The notes under the pieces: generated by a model
Databases searched by the model: none
What the model was told of the DNA's origin: nothing
The model's input: only the letters and a program-made list of their open reading frames with translations
Translations under genes and position numbers: made by a program
Assembly (NCBI GenBank): GCA_038380435.1
Contig: JAWZYU010000017.1
Location: 21,885,283-21,949,282 of the forward strand
Source of the DNA: Ryuthela nishihirai
Lineage: Eukaryota > Arthropoda > Arachnida > Araneae > Heptathelidae
DNA: 64,000 nucleotides
Direction of reading: 5' to 3'
In this document: positions 11,867 to 22,557 of the stretch, one piece after another
Position numbering within the stretch: position 1 is the stretch's first letter
Layout: the number at the start of each line of letters is the position of its first letter

Positions 11867-12053
11867 ATAGTAAATATAGATTACCTGTAGATATAGAATT
11901 CAACAATTATTCATCTGGAAAAATTATTGCTGATGCACCGGGAATCGAACTCGCAACTCTAGATACATGCCAGAGCTCTGGTATGTATCTAGAGAGATGC
12001 GGGTTCGATTCCCGGTGCATGAGCAATAATTTTTTTCAAATGAATAAATATGA
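11867..12053. mobile_element. Palindrome with a tRNA-like sequence in each arm
   Basis: The perfect centre cagagctctg is at 11971-11980. The left arm reads tgcaccgggaatcgaactcg and the right arm ends in cgggttcgattcccggtgca. Flanking attattgct and agcaataat also pair. Each arm has a consensus B box (GGTTCGATTCC). The left shoulder 'attacctgtagatatagaa' recurs at 883 and 45.53 kb. Confidence 0.75.
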
Positions 12054-12167
12054 AGCCACTACTCTTTTTTTTTTAGCAGAACGCAGTTAATGATCACACA
12101 ATCACAGCAGCCCTCACAACCACTTGCAAAATATAGTTGAGAATTGGCACGCTTTTTTTTTTGGTGG

Positions 12168-12535
12168 GGAGGGGGGCTCAGTTGGTAGTATGCCAGGCTT
12201 GTAGTCTGCAGTTCTCAGGTTTTAATCCCACCTGTGCCAGCATTAAGATTTATCTCTGCTAAACCCCTACCTGGCCTTCGGCAGAAAAAGGGACACAAGT
12301 GGGCTTGGTAAAACTGGTCTGTCCTATGGGACATTAAGCCATAACCCCCCGTGTGCCTGAGAACCATTACCCTGTGGGAGTTAAAGAACACACTCGGCGG
12401 CCTTAGATTTCAATCTGTCTCGTAGCTGTTCCTACTGTCCAATAATTCCCCCACCTTCTATGAGCCCTTTTGATCTGATCATTTAGCCCATTATGTGCCA
12501 AATATACCATTCGGAGGTGAAACAACACAACAGCA
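12168..12535 (+). mobile_element. SINE-B copy, diverged
   Basis: Head 'ggggggctcagttggtagta', B box decayed to ggttttaatcc, body and 'gaaacaacacaac' end are recognisable. Older than the 17887 copy by eye. Confidence 0.75.
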
Positions 12536-12537
12536 TC

Positions 12538-12855
12538 GATCCATAGTAAATACATATTATTTGTTGATATGTAATTAAATAATTGAAAAAATTATTGCCA
12601 ACGGTACGGGATTCGAACCTGCTACTCTCCAGATATCGGCCAGAGCACTCTACCAGCTAAACAAACCATAGTGAAAGATATAAAGATTCCCGAATAGAGA
12701 ATATTCCCGAAAGAGAGATTCCCGAATGTGACATTCGGGAAGCAAATTATCATCTGATGGTTTGTATTGCTGGTAGAGCACTCTGGATGTATCTGGAGAA
12801 TCATGGATTCGAATCCAGCACCATCTGCAATATTTTTTTCCAAATATATAACCGA
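12538..12855. mobile_element. tRNA-like foldback element with ~95-base loop
   Basis: Left arm (about 12588-12670: attattgcc, gggattcgaacctgctactc, ccagagcactctaccagc) and right arm (about 12770-12845: gctggtagagcactctgg, ggattcgaatccagcacc, tgcaatattt) are inverted copies. The loop contains three further repeats of 'ttcccgaa' in both orientations, including the hairpin ttcccgaatgt-gacattcgggaa. Confidence 0.7.
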
Positions 12856-13149
12856 ACATTTTTTTTTTGTCATAGTAGGTGCATTTGGTCTTTTATCCCC
12901 TCTGAATGAAAGCTAATAGTATTTAACCTTCTGGGCAGCTGGGATGTTATTCCTACCACATATATCGTAGCTTCACTAATGTGACAACACTCGTACATAA
13001 TTTCTTTTCCTGTAGTGTTGAGGACACAGACAGCAGTGTATATTAGAGAATATGTTGTAAACAATTTTTTCCCGTTATTCTATAATTTTTGGTAGAATAA
13101 CAAATACAATGAGGAACCAAAACATTATGACCACCTGCTTAACATGATG

Positions 13150-14230
13150 GACCTTCACGTGCCGCCAAAACAGTTCTTACCCGGTGAGGTATGGATGCTA
13201 CAAGATTTCTGAAGGTGTCTTATGGTATCTGTTACCAATACGTTACCAGCAGATCCTTTAACTCTTGTAAGTTAGATGGTTGAGCCACCACAGATCGGAT
13301 ATGCTGTTTCAGCACAAACCACAGATGCTCGACTGTATTGATATCTAGAGAATTTGAAGGCCAGGGCAGTACCTGGAAGTCTTCCTCATGTTTCGCAAAC
13401 TATTCTCGAACAAATCGGGCAGTGTGGCATGGCTCATTGTCCTGCTGAAAGAAGGCACTACTAGAGGGGAATACTGTTGCTCTGAAAGGATGTACCTGGT
13501 CTGCAATGATGTTTAGGTAGGTGGTAGATATTACAGTTTCATGCACGTGAATGACTGGACCCAGGGTTTCCCGGCACAATTGCCCAAAGTATTACACTTC
13601 CTTCACTGGCTTGTTTTCATCCCACTGTGCATCCTGGTGCCAACACTTCCCCAGGTAACGCATATGTATCCAACCGACCACATGGTGCAACAGGAAATGA
13701 GACTCGTCATACCAGACGACCATCCAAACATTCAAGGTCTGGTTTTGATGCTAATGTGCCCATTGTAGGCGCTTTCAATGGTGAACTGAGGTTAGCATGG
13801 GCACTCTGAGCAGCCTGTGGCTACACAGTCCCATTTTCAGCAGAGTTCAAGGTGCTATGTGTTGTGACACATTACTCCTGTCACCAACATCAAATTAGTT
13901 GTTTCCACAGTATCCTTTCTGTTAGCTCATACCATATGAGATAGCCTTTGCTAACCTCTAGCAATCAATGAACCATGGTTGGTCCACACCTTGCCAGCAG
14001 TTCGTGGTTTTTCCCTCCTCTAACCACTTTTTGAAGGTACTAACCACGGCTGACCGTAAGCATCAACAAGCCTCGCTGTCTCTGAAATGTTTTGACCCAG
14101 TCGTCTGGTTATTACAATTTGTCAAACTCATTTAGGTATGTTGCCTTTCCCATCTGAAGAACAAGAATAACACTGAATATCAGAGCTCAGTATTAGGTGT
14201 TATTTATACCACACGTGCCGTAGTTTACCA
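13150..14230 (-). pseudogene. Tc1-like transposase, disrupted
   Basis: Read on the - strand, it parallels the copy at 56.46-58.25 kb. It contains the uninterrupted sequence 'gcagaccaggtacatcc' (13490-13510) that is split by an LTR in the other copy. Stops and frameshifts abound, so it is inactive. Confidence 0.75.
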
Positions 14231-15022
14231 AACAATTGCTTCTATTTACGTGACGCACAGGGGCGTAGCGAAGGACTATGGTTGGGGGGAGAGAAATCAA
14301 AATTTTCCAATTCGAAATTCAAATTTTGCCAACTAAGCAAACTTAGATTTTCGCTCCGTGGGGAGGGGGTTGAAGCAATTTTCACAACTCTCCTTTATTT
14401 TGCCATTTGACTTCTAATTTTGCCAACTAGCCATAATTTCACAGAAATAATCCCAATATTTTTTAATATTGTCTGAATTATAGTAAGTCGGCTTGAATTT
14501 TCCCCAACTCCCCTTGATTTGGCCAGCTTTCCTAAATTTAACAAAACCAATCCCAATCTTTACACCTCTCCTAAATTTGCCAAATCATTTCAAACTTTTC
14601 AAACTCCTCAAGATTTTGCCAAGTTTTCTCGATTTTAGTCAAGTATCCTGAATTTCACAAACCCAATTATCACAACTCGCCCGTATTTTCCAAGTGGATT
14701 CGAATTTTGTCAACTGCCTTACAATTTGTCCAACACTCCTTAATTTCACAAAACAAATCTCAATTTTCACAACTCTCCTATATTTTACCAAGTGGATTCG
14801 AATTTTGCCAACTCGCCGTAATTTTACAGAAAAAATCGCAATTTTTACATCTTCCCCGAATTCGCCAAGTCACTTCGAATTTTATCAACTCTCCTTAATT
14901 ACACAAGAAAAGCACAATTTTCACAACTCCCCTGCATTTTACCAAATGGCTTCGAATTTTGCCAACTCCCCTAAATTTTGCCAAGAGTTCTTGGTTTTTC
15001 CAACTCTCCTTAATTTCACAAA

Positions 15023-15234
15023 TAAATAAAAAATAAATACCCCCTCAAGCTGCTGCTTCCCACAGAGGTCTGACAGGAGCCTGTCAGTTTATATGCCACA
15101 GTAGGAGATATGAGAGGATCGCAGGACCTCAGCAGAAAAACGACACACACACATCCATAGCCTAAATCCGGGGCTCGAACCCAGGTCCCTTAGATCAGTA
15201 GCCAAGCGTGCTAACCACTCGGCCACGGGACGGC
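15023..15234 (-). mobile_element. SINE-A inside the hAT-like element
   Basis: Full-length reverse copy with intact B box. Flanked by the 12-bp direct repeat taatttcacaaa (15011-15022 and 15235-15246), which is itself part of the local tandem array. Confidence 0.9.
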
Positions 15235-15978
15235 TAATTTCACAAAACCAATCCAAATTTTTACAACTCACCTGTACTTTACCAAGTGGTTTCCAGTTTT
15301 GCCGACATCCCTAGATTTTGCCAAGTTGTCTCGATTTTGTCAACTCTCCTTAATTTCACAAAAAAAATTCCAATTTTCACAAATCGCGCGTATTTTACCA
15401 AGTGAATTCGAATTTTGCCAAGTTTCCTCGATTTTGCCATCTCGCCACAATTTTACAGAAAAAAAAATCCCAATTTTACATCACACCTGATTTTTGCAAA
15501 GCTACTCTGAATTTTGTCAACTCCCCCAAGATTTGCCAACTCTCCTAGATATTGCGAAGTTGCCTCGATATTGCCAACATGCCATAATTTTACAGAAAAA
15601 AGATTGCAATTTTTACATCTCACCTGAATTTTGTCAACTCTCCACGATTTTGTCAAGTCACTCCGAATTTTGCCAACTGCCCCTAGATTTTGCCAACTCC
15701 CTAAGTTTTCCAACTCGTAGATTTTGCCAACTCGCCATAATTTTGCAGAAAAAATCCAAATTTTCACATCTCACCTGAATTTTGCCAACTCCCCACGATT
15801 TACCCAAGTCACTCCGAATTTTGCCAACTGTTCCTAGATTTTGCCAACTCCCTAAGTTTTGCCAACTCGCCATAATTTCACAGAAAAGAATCCTAATTTT
15901 TACATCTTACCTGAATTTTGCCAACTTCCCACGATTTTGCCAAGTCACTCCGAATTTTGTCAACTCCACAAGATTTTG

Positions 15979-16213
15979 CGTCGGGTGGGACGTTAAGCCG
16001 TGGCCCCGTGTGCGGCAGAGCCATACCCTGTGCACGTTAAAGAACACGCTGGATGACCTTGACGGGGGGGGCTACCATCTGTCTCCCAACAGCTGTTCCA
16101 GTGGGTCCCCTCCCCCAACCTTCTCTGAGCCTTCGGGGTCCATGTGACCTGGCCATTTAGCCCATGGTGTGCAAAAAAGTGCCGCTCAGAGGTAAAACAA
16201 CCCAACCCAACCC
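15979..16213 (+). mobile_element. 5'-truncated SINE-B inside the hAT-like element
   Basis: Starts at cgtcgggtgggacgtt, so it lacks the tRNA head. Flanked by caagattttg (15969-15978 and 16214-16223). Truncation at the 5' side with a TSD indicates target-primed reverse transcription. Confidence 0.88.
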
Positions 16214-16570
16214 CAAGATTTTGTCAAATCACTCCGAATTTTGAACTCCCCAAGATTTTGCCAAGTTGTCCCGATTTTCCCAACTCACCTGTATTTTACT
16301 AAGTGGTTTCTAATTTTGCCAACTGTTCTAAATTTTACCGTCTCTCCATTTTCCAAACTGCCTTAGATTTGCCAACTTGTCTCGATTTTGACGACTCCCC
16401 TTATTTTTCCAAAAAAAAAAAATTACAATTTTTTACAACTCACCTAGATTTTACAAAGTTGCTTCGAATTTTGCCAACTCCGAGTTACTTTTGGGGGTGG
16501 GACCTCTCTCCCACCTCCCATGGCTACGCCACTGGTGACGCACTGGTCATAATGTTTTAGCTTTTCGGTG

Positions 16571-17214
16571 AATATGCATTATATATTGACATTTTTTTTT
16601 TCTTTTTCCATTCTACGTGTATTTGAAATATTTAATATGGCTCTTGCATCTATCATTTACGAAAACACTCTGAATGTTCAGCTGAAAAAATATAACAGGA
16701 TGCAGCGTGAAAAGTTAATAAATGTGGAAACTGATTATTGTCAGTGGTTCACCTATTGCCCTTTGCACCCACAAGATCGTTCCACTGTCACAAAAAAAAA
16801 TTGTTCTCCAAATAAGAATTTTTTTTTATATCTGGTTTGTGCTAGGATTCTCGAACTTTGTGGCATCATTACCCCCTTTTGATTTTTGAGAAACCATCAT
16901 GCCTTCCCACTTATTTATCATTAGCCAATTCCTCTGTTAACAACAATTTTAATTCATAATTAAAAATAAATTTTCATTCGTGTGTCTCCCTTGGATAGTA
17001 GTAATTCAAAAGGATTCGTAGTAATTCAAAAGTGTAAATTTATAGATTAAAAGAGCAATGCATGAATACTTCCAGGTTAAAATTAGAAATTCTTAAATTC
17101 TAAAGTTTTGGGATGAATTTTAAAGGTATTTAAACACAGCTTTCAGAAATAATTACAATTTTTAACGTTGTTTCATATAAGAAATTGTTCTTTGTTTAAT
17201 GATGTTGTTTCGGG
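16571..17214. other. No gene recognised
   Basis: AT-rich sequence. A weak hAT-MITE-like pair (ggattctcgaactttg near 16848, tttgagaaaccatcatg near 16885) is the only structure noticed. Confidence 0.4.
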
Positions 17215-17575
17215 GGGGAGGGGGAGATCTCGGGTGATAATGCGCCAGGCCTTGTAATCTGCAGTACCCAGCTTCAAGTCCCACTTAACCCAGATTTGAG
17301 ATTTTTCTCTGCACAATCCCTTTCCCTCTTGGTCAGTAAGGGACACAGATGGGCTTGGAAAGGACACCATCCATCGGATGAGACATTGAACTGTGACCCC
17401 ATTTTCGGGAGAGCCATACCCTATGCACATTAAAGAACCCAACGGATGACCTTGATAGACGTCTCCTAACAGCTGTGCTGGGTCACCTTAACTTTCTCTG
17501 ATTCCATGCGGTCTTTGTGACTTGGCCATTCAGCCCATTGTGCAAAAAGTGCTGCCCAGAGGTAAAACAACAACC
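17215..17575 (+). mobile_element. SINE-B copy
   Basis: Head decayed ('gggagatctcgggtgataat'), B box agcttcaagtcc. The body from 'aagggacacagatgggcttgg' to 'aaaacaacaacc' is clear. Confidence 0.75.
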
Positions 17576-17700
17576 TAACGTCTCGCTTAACGTCGTCTTT
17601 AAAGAACATATTAACGACGTTAAGTGGTACACACTGTATTGCACTACATTGAAATACGTAAATCAGATGCATTAGAAAAGTTTTGAAAGTAATCAAAATA

Positions 17701-19246
17701 TAGTGAGTTGGCTTTGCATTAGCAACATCTACCTAATACCTCATGAGGATACCTTTTGCCCGCAATACAACCAGTACACGTCAGTCAATAGGGTGTGTAT
17801 GAATCTGTATGTATGGACTCCACAACGTTGCAAGGTGTCCTGTGCTAGTGCTTCCCATCCGTTATCAATGTGTCCTGTAATGCCTGGGGCGGGGGTGGCT
17901 CAGTCGGTAGCGCGCCAGGCTCGTAATCTGTAGTTCCCAGGTTCGAGTCCCAGCTGGGTCAGCGTTGAGATTTATCTCCGCAAAATTCCCCACCCTGCCC
18001 ACGGTCAGTAGGGGACACCGATGGGCTTGGAAAGGTCGCCGTCCATCGGATGGGACGTTAAGCCGTGCCCCCATGTGCGGGAGAGCCATACCCTGTGCAC
18101 GTTAAAGAACACGCTGGATGGCCTTGACGGGAGGCTACCATCTGTCTCTCAACAGCTGTTCCAGTGGGTCCCCTCCCCCAACCTTCTCTGAGCCTTCGAG
18201 GTCCATGTGACCTGGCCATTTAGCCCATGGTGTGCAAAAAAGTGCAGCTCAGAGGTAAAACAACCCAACCCAACCCTGTAATGCCTGCATATTGGCAGCT
18301 GGAGGGTCAGAGCATCGAATCGGCTGTTCTATTATGTTCCAAACATGTTCATTGGGTTGAGATCTGGTGAGCTGGACAACTATGGGAAGACAGAATTCAT
18401 TGTCATATCTCTGATACAAGTTTGCAACTTCCTGGGCCATGTTACATGGAGCATTATTTTGATAGACGCTGAAGTTGTCTGGATACACTGTCATCATGAA
18501 GGGTTGTACTTGGTTGGCAATCCCATCAAGTAGTTGATTCACTATGATCAGAGGGACCAGGGTATGCAATGTAAACAATCCCTAAACCATACCTCTGCCT
18601 CTCGAACACAGACAGTAAATCCTGGTGCCATGGACTTGTGTTTTCTCCAAATATGAACACGCCCACCACAAGATGGAGTTGGAAATGGGATATATCTGAC
18701 CAAGTAACTGATTTCCACACCGGTGTCTGGTGCTGACATGCCCATGCAACATTTTCTTGTATCTCGCAGTGAGCATCAGTACACGTGACAGCCGTCAACT
18801 ATCATAGCCCATATGAGCCAATGTCCAGTGCACTGTCCATATGGATATTAATTTTGCCATTCCAATGTTGTACTGGTGGTTAGCTGGGCCACTGTACTGC
18901 ATTGCTGCTGTTTAACGAGATTACATGGCACTCACCAAGACCACACATGGCTGTCCCCACATGTGACCTTTGGCGCATTGTTGAAGCACTATTAAGCCAG
19001 TCGTGGTAGATTCGTGCCACTAAAGAACGGGAGCAGTTCGGCATGGCACCTGAACGTCGTGCCTCAACAGTCATATTTGTTCGAAGTCAGAAAGATCGTG
19101 ACGCCACTGAAAAACGCTGAAACTGATTGCCACGTGTGCACTCTTTAATCGTAAAACTACCGTTCTCGACCTTCAGTTATAACCAGTGCCACAGACGGGT
19201 CCATTCCTATACAAGGGGGTGTGGCTAATGCTCAGCCAACCCAGTG
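17701..19246 (-). mobile_element. Tc1/mariner element carrying SINE-B
   Basis: Inverted ends gagttggctttgcattagc (17706) and gctaatgctcagccaaccc (about 19224), inside TA dinucleotides at 17699 and 19247. The - strand encodes a broken Tc1-like transposase: an HTH region near 19070-18880 and TWSDISHFQLH (first catalytic Asp) near 18700. A QPNEHVWNIIEQ block near 18345 matches the SPDLNPIEHLW-type third motif. This is a different subfamily from the 13-kb and 56-kb elements. Confidence 0.8.
17887..18274 (+). mobile_element. SINE-B, youngest-looking copy (reference for family)
   Basis: Defines SINE-B, about 385 bases. The tRNA-like head has A box TGGCTCAGTCGG, anticodon-position CGT in 'ggctcgtaatctg' and B box GGTTCGAGTCC. 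A long body follows (ggggacaccgatgggcttgg, catcggatgggacgttaagc, ccataccctgtgcacgttaa, ctgttccagtgggtcccctc) and the 3' end is aaaacaacccaacccaaccc. Flanked by the 13-bp TSD cctgtaatgcctg (17874-17886, 18275-18287) inside the Tc1 element. The 'gacgttaa...cacgttaaagaac' part resembles conserved central domains of widely spread invertebrate SINEs. Which one was not determined. Confidence 0.92.
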
Positions 19247-19599
19247 TACATGCAATATAAAATAATACCTTCTTGAGGCCAAAGTTCCAAGGAAATATCT
19301 TGCCATTGTTACGCCATTACATTCCAGTGAAACTTTCTGTACCTGCAACACTGATTAACTTAGCTTTTATCTAAAAAAAAAAATTAGGTATGTAATGTGT
19401 TTTACCTGAGATAGTCTGTATATTGTTAGCTTTCAATATTTCCCAAAAAGCATTTGAAGGTTAAAAATTATTTTTGGTACGTTTATGACAAGCCTAGCAA
19501 TGGCGAATTGCACCAGGCCCCCACAAAAACAAGTGCCGACTCTATGTAATGATCGTCATTTTGAGGTTATCGACTATGATCCTTTTCCACAATTTTTTA

Positions 19600-19680
19600 G
19601 AGTACACGTGGTTCACGTGCCTGGCCATTTCTCCCATTGTACACAAAACAGTGTTAAAGTTAAAACCCAACCAAAACATT
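19600..19680 (+). repeat. SINE-B 3'-end remnant
   Basis: 'cacgtgcctggccatttctcc', 'tgtacacaaaacagtg' and 'aaaacccaacc' follow the order of the SINE-B 3' end but are strongly diverged. Confidence 0.5.
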
Positions 19681-19771
19681 TTTTCATTCTTACCTAGATG
19701 CTTCAGATTAGGGCAGTTCACAATACCGTAATGAAAAGCTTAGCTTTGTATTCACTTGGCTTTGTCTTGCC

Positions 19772-20140
19772 TGGGGTGAGGATGGCTCAGTTGGGAACGC
19801 ATCAAGCTCGTAATTTGCAGTTCCCAGGTTCGAGTCTCATCTAGGCTTGCATTGGGATTTATCTCTGCAAAACCCCACCCTCAGTCAATAGGGGACACTG
19901 ATAGGCTTGGAAAGGCTATCATCTGTCAGATGGAACATTAAGCAGTAGCTCCATATGCAGGAGAGCAATACCCTGTGCATGCTAAACACACTGGATGGTC
20001 TTGACAAGAGGCGTCTCATAACAGCTATCCAGTGGGTCTCCTGCAACCTATTCTGAGCCTTCTGTTCTGGCTCCTTTTGACTTGGCCAATTAGCCCACTA
20101 TGTGCAAAAAAGTGTCACTCAGAAATAAAACAACCCAGCC
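19772..20140 (+). mobile_element. SINE-B copy
   Basis: Head 'ggggtgaggatggctcagtt', B box GGTTCGAGTCTC, 'aataccctgtgcatgctaa' and 'aaacaacccagccc' end. Confidence 0.8.
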
Positions 20141-20345
20141 CTAGAAAAGATAATAGGGGAGGAGGTGAACCAGAATACTTTTCTAGTACAAAAATTTTCC
20201 ATTCAATGGTATTTAAAAATTTTCCTGGAAAATACGTGTACTATATTTTTCTGTCTGTAAATTATATTCTAAAGAGGTCATGGTCTCTTGCCCCCCCCCC
20301 CCCCCTCTATATCCAGACTTGATTTCCTTTACTTGCAAATATATA

Positions 20346-20549
20346 AATAAAATAAATACCCCCTCAAGCAGCTGCTTGCCACAGAGGTCTGACAGGAGCC
20401 TGTCAGTTTATATGCCATAGTAGAAGGTCTGAGAGGATGGCAGGACCTCTGCAGAAAAACGACACATATATCCATGCCTTACCCGGGGCTCGAACCCAGG
20501 TCTCTTAGATCAGTAGCCAAGCGCGCTAACCACTCGGCCATGGGACGGC
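20346..20549 (-). mobile_element. SINE-A, full-length copy
   Basis: Ends in ggccatgggacggc (5' head in reverse). Flanked by the direct repeat tgcaaatatata (about 20334 and 20550). The B box in reverse (gggctcgaacc) is intact. Confidence 0.88.
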
Positions 20550-20693
20550 TGCAAATATATATCGGACAAAAGAACTCAATGTTTATTAAGTAATCAACGT
20601 ATGTGAAGACCTTGCAGACAGAAGTTTTGTTACCGCACAGGGCTTTAGTTGACACTCTGTATCTTATACTTTGTGGGTATAGTCATGGAGATA

Positions 20694-20880
20694 AGAAGAG
20701 AGGGAGATGCCCTATCGCTTGAAAACTGTAACCGACGTCGCCATATTGCTCTTACTCGTAAGCGTATGTTGTCTATCTTAACGAACGAGAGATTGTGCAA
20801 AAACGTTAACTCCTTCTATAGCAAATTTCTGCATAAATTAACCTGCAAAATAGATAAAAGGAATGGCAATTCATTGGTAA
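20694..20880 (+). other. Candidate orphan coding exon
   Basis: From ATG at 20685 or 20694, MEIRREGDALSLENCNRRRH continues as a basic frame of about 65 residues and ends at CATTG|GTAAGAAG, a good splice donor. Base composition is richer in GC than the neighbouring DNA. I do not recognise the protein and found no partner exon, so it may be a chance frame or a transposon piece. Confidence 0.2.
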
Positions 20881-20936
20881 GAAGTTGAAACAAAGTTTTC
20901 TTCCAGAATTTTTTAACTTTTCGATATTTTAATTGT

Positions 20937-21125
20937 GGTTAGCGCGCTTGGCTACTGATCTAAGGGACCTGGGTTCGAGCCCTGGGTAAGGTATGGATGT
21001 CTGTGTCGTTTTTTTGCTGAGGTCCTGCCATCCTCTCAGACCTTCTACTATGGCATATAAACTGACAGGCTCCTGTCAGACCTCTGTGGCAAGCAGCTGC
21101 TTGAGGGGGTATTTATTTTTTTTTT
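20937..21125 (+). mobile_element. SINE-A, lacking first ~20 bases
   Basis: Begins at ttagcgcgcttggctactga, so the A box is cut. B box GGTTCGAGCCC, body and tail complete. Confidence 0.85.
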
Positions 21126-21394
21126 CTTTGTGTTTATAATGTTACCCACAAACTTTCAGTTTCCATAGTATTTCTAAACAGTTTTCTTTCCAAATAACAT
21201 AAAAAATTTAATGTTAATTTTTATCACAAAATGATAATTAAATTATCAAATTCAAATAAAAGCAATTTTTTAGAGCCATACATTTCTGTATATATCTTAT
21301 ATGCACGAGATCTTTTCTTCGTACCAGGCTCAGGATCAACAATTGTCAATAATATGCGATAGTTCACCCAGTCACTTTAACGTTTTACTATTTT

Positions 21395-21570
21395 TCCCGC
21401 CCGTTCCGTGTGAAGGATGGTGATTGCGCAACTCCGCATTTTGATTGGCAGCAGCTAAACGCTTGCCAAAGGACACGCCCATCTAGCGCGCGATCACCGT
21501 ATGCAAATATGGCTTCCCCGCGTGATCACATGTGCCACTGTTTTTAAGAGTTTTGCACTCCCACATAGTG
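21395..21570 (+). repeat. LTR-related fragment (same family as 25151 and 57145)
   Basis: 'caactccgcattttgattgg', 'taaacgcttgccaaaggaca', 'gatcaccgtatgcaaatatgg' and 'ccccgcgtgatcacatg' match the two full LTRs in order. Neither LTR end is visible. It may be the remains of the 5' LTR of the element whose 3' LTR is at 25151. Confidence 0.6.
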
Positions 21571-21639
21571 AAAGTTAAAAATTGCAGGGTGTGCTAAAAG
21601 AAGCAGAGGTGTTAAAGAACCTACCTTGGAAATCCTTGG

Positions 21640-21985
21640 TTACCTTTGAGGGACACTTTTATGCACACAATGAACTAAATCGCCAGGTCACAAGGACCCC
21701 GAAGGCTCAGAGAAGGTTGGGGGGAGGGGACCCAATGGACAGCTGGAAGCCTCCCATCCAGCGTTCTTTAACATGCACAATAATATGGTCTCCTGCACAT
21801 GGGACCATGGCTTAACATCCCATTCGATGGGCGGCGGCCTTTTCTAAGCCCATCGGTGTCCCCTACTGACCAAGGGCGGGGTGGAGAGTTTTGTGAAGAT
21901 AAATCTCAACACTGGCTCAAGCGGTACTCGAACTTGGGAACTGCCGATTGAGGCTGGCACCCTACCCCCAGGGATCCTCGGGATG
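21640..21985 (-). mobile_element. SINE-B, reverse copy
   Basis: 'gggacacttttatgcacaca', 'caaggaccccgaaggctcag' and 'cccatcggtgtcccctactga' are the reversed body. The head end reads ggtactcgaacttgg. Confidence 0.75.
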
Positions 21986-22557
21986 AAAGGGGAACAGCCC
22001 CTAACTTAGCTGATAATGCTATATCAGCTCACGAACATTTGAATTTTGAAAGTAGAATTCCATTTTATGTTCCATTAGAAGCAAGTGACAGAATATTCTC
22101 GAACCCCTCAACGAGTTGCCAAACCAGTTATTAACCAATCAAACCACTTGAACGTTTAAACTAATATCCAAAATTACCTGTACCTTGGCTTTACTGTAAC
22201 CCCCTGCATGAAATAAATTATTATATTATTAACTGTCGGCCGGCTGTTCATTGGTCTTTATCCAAGATAAGGTTTGACGGTTCGAAACGTCCATCATGGA
22301 CATTTGTCAAGTGCATGGAAGAGCATTTCCGTTTATATGAAGTGGCAGGTATCAAAAGGGTTGTTTGCGCAGTTAACTTCTTTAAATGGGTGTACTAAGC
22401 AATGGCGGAACAATGTCAGATGTCGTCATGGGATAGAATATTGGGTAGACATTATGACAGAAATTTTGGAACTCTACCCTCATGATGATTTTACACGTCT
22501 AGTTACGTAACTTTTTTCACCATGACAACGGGATGATACTGAAACATTCATCTAGGG

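Larger units (their letters stand above)
14290..16490. repeat. Degenerate tandem array, monomer about 22-25 bases
   Basis: Dozens of copies of a monomer like 'gaattttgccaactcncct' are arranged in higher-order blocks of roughly 200 bases in which 'ttaatttcacaaaa', 'tattttaccaagtgg' and 'aattttacagaaaaaat' recur in order. All lie within the hAT-like element. Open frames in this stretch are artefacts of the repeat. Confidence 0.8.
14258..16534. mobile_element. Non-autonomous hAT-like element with internal minisatellite
   Basis: Ends are CAGGGGCGTAGC (14258) and GCTACGCCACTG (to 16534), imperfect inverted repeats. It is flanked by the 8-bp direct repeat gtgacgca (14250-14257 and 16535-16542). 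CAGNGGCGTAGC ends with an 8-bp TSD are hAT hallmarks. The interior is almost wholly degenerate repeats of an 'attttgccaactc' motif, with no transposase. It was later hit by SINE-A (15023) and SINE-B (15979). Confidence 0.82.
13107..16570 (-). mobile_element. Tc1/mariner element, host of a nested hAT-like insertion
   Basis: Terminal inverted repeats share ccaaaacattatgacca at 13117-13133 and a matching right end at 16544-16570, next to TA-rich sites. Between 13150 and 14230 the - strand carries a broken transposase homologous to the 56-kb copy (same Met-Leu-Trp-type block and 'aacatcattgcagacc' site). The other 2.3 kb is an inserted element (14258-16534). Confidence 0.8.

Noticed and set aside
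14694..15029. Open frame of about 110 residues rich in FTNxxxF-type repeats
   Set aside because: It lies inside the degenerate 'attttgccaactc' array. Several frames on both strands are open there because the repeat lacks stops, not because of selection.
16568..16882. 104-residue open frame on the + strand
   Set aside because: Low-complexity start (poly-T), no family resemblance, no splice context, and it lies just outside a transposon end.
20290..20306. C-run as a possible G-quadruplex or promoter
   Set aside because: A single homopolymer of C without spaced G tracts on the other strand; more likely a slippage product or assembly noise.
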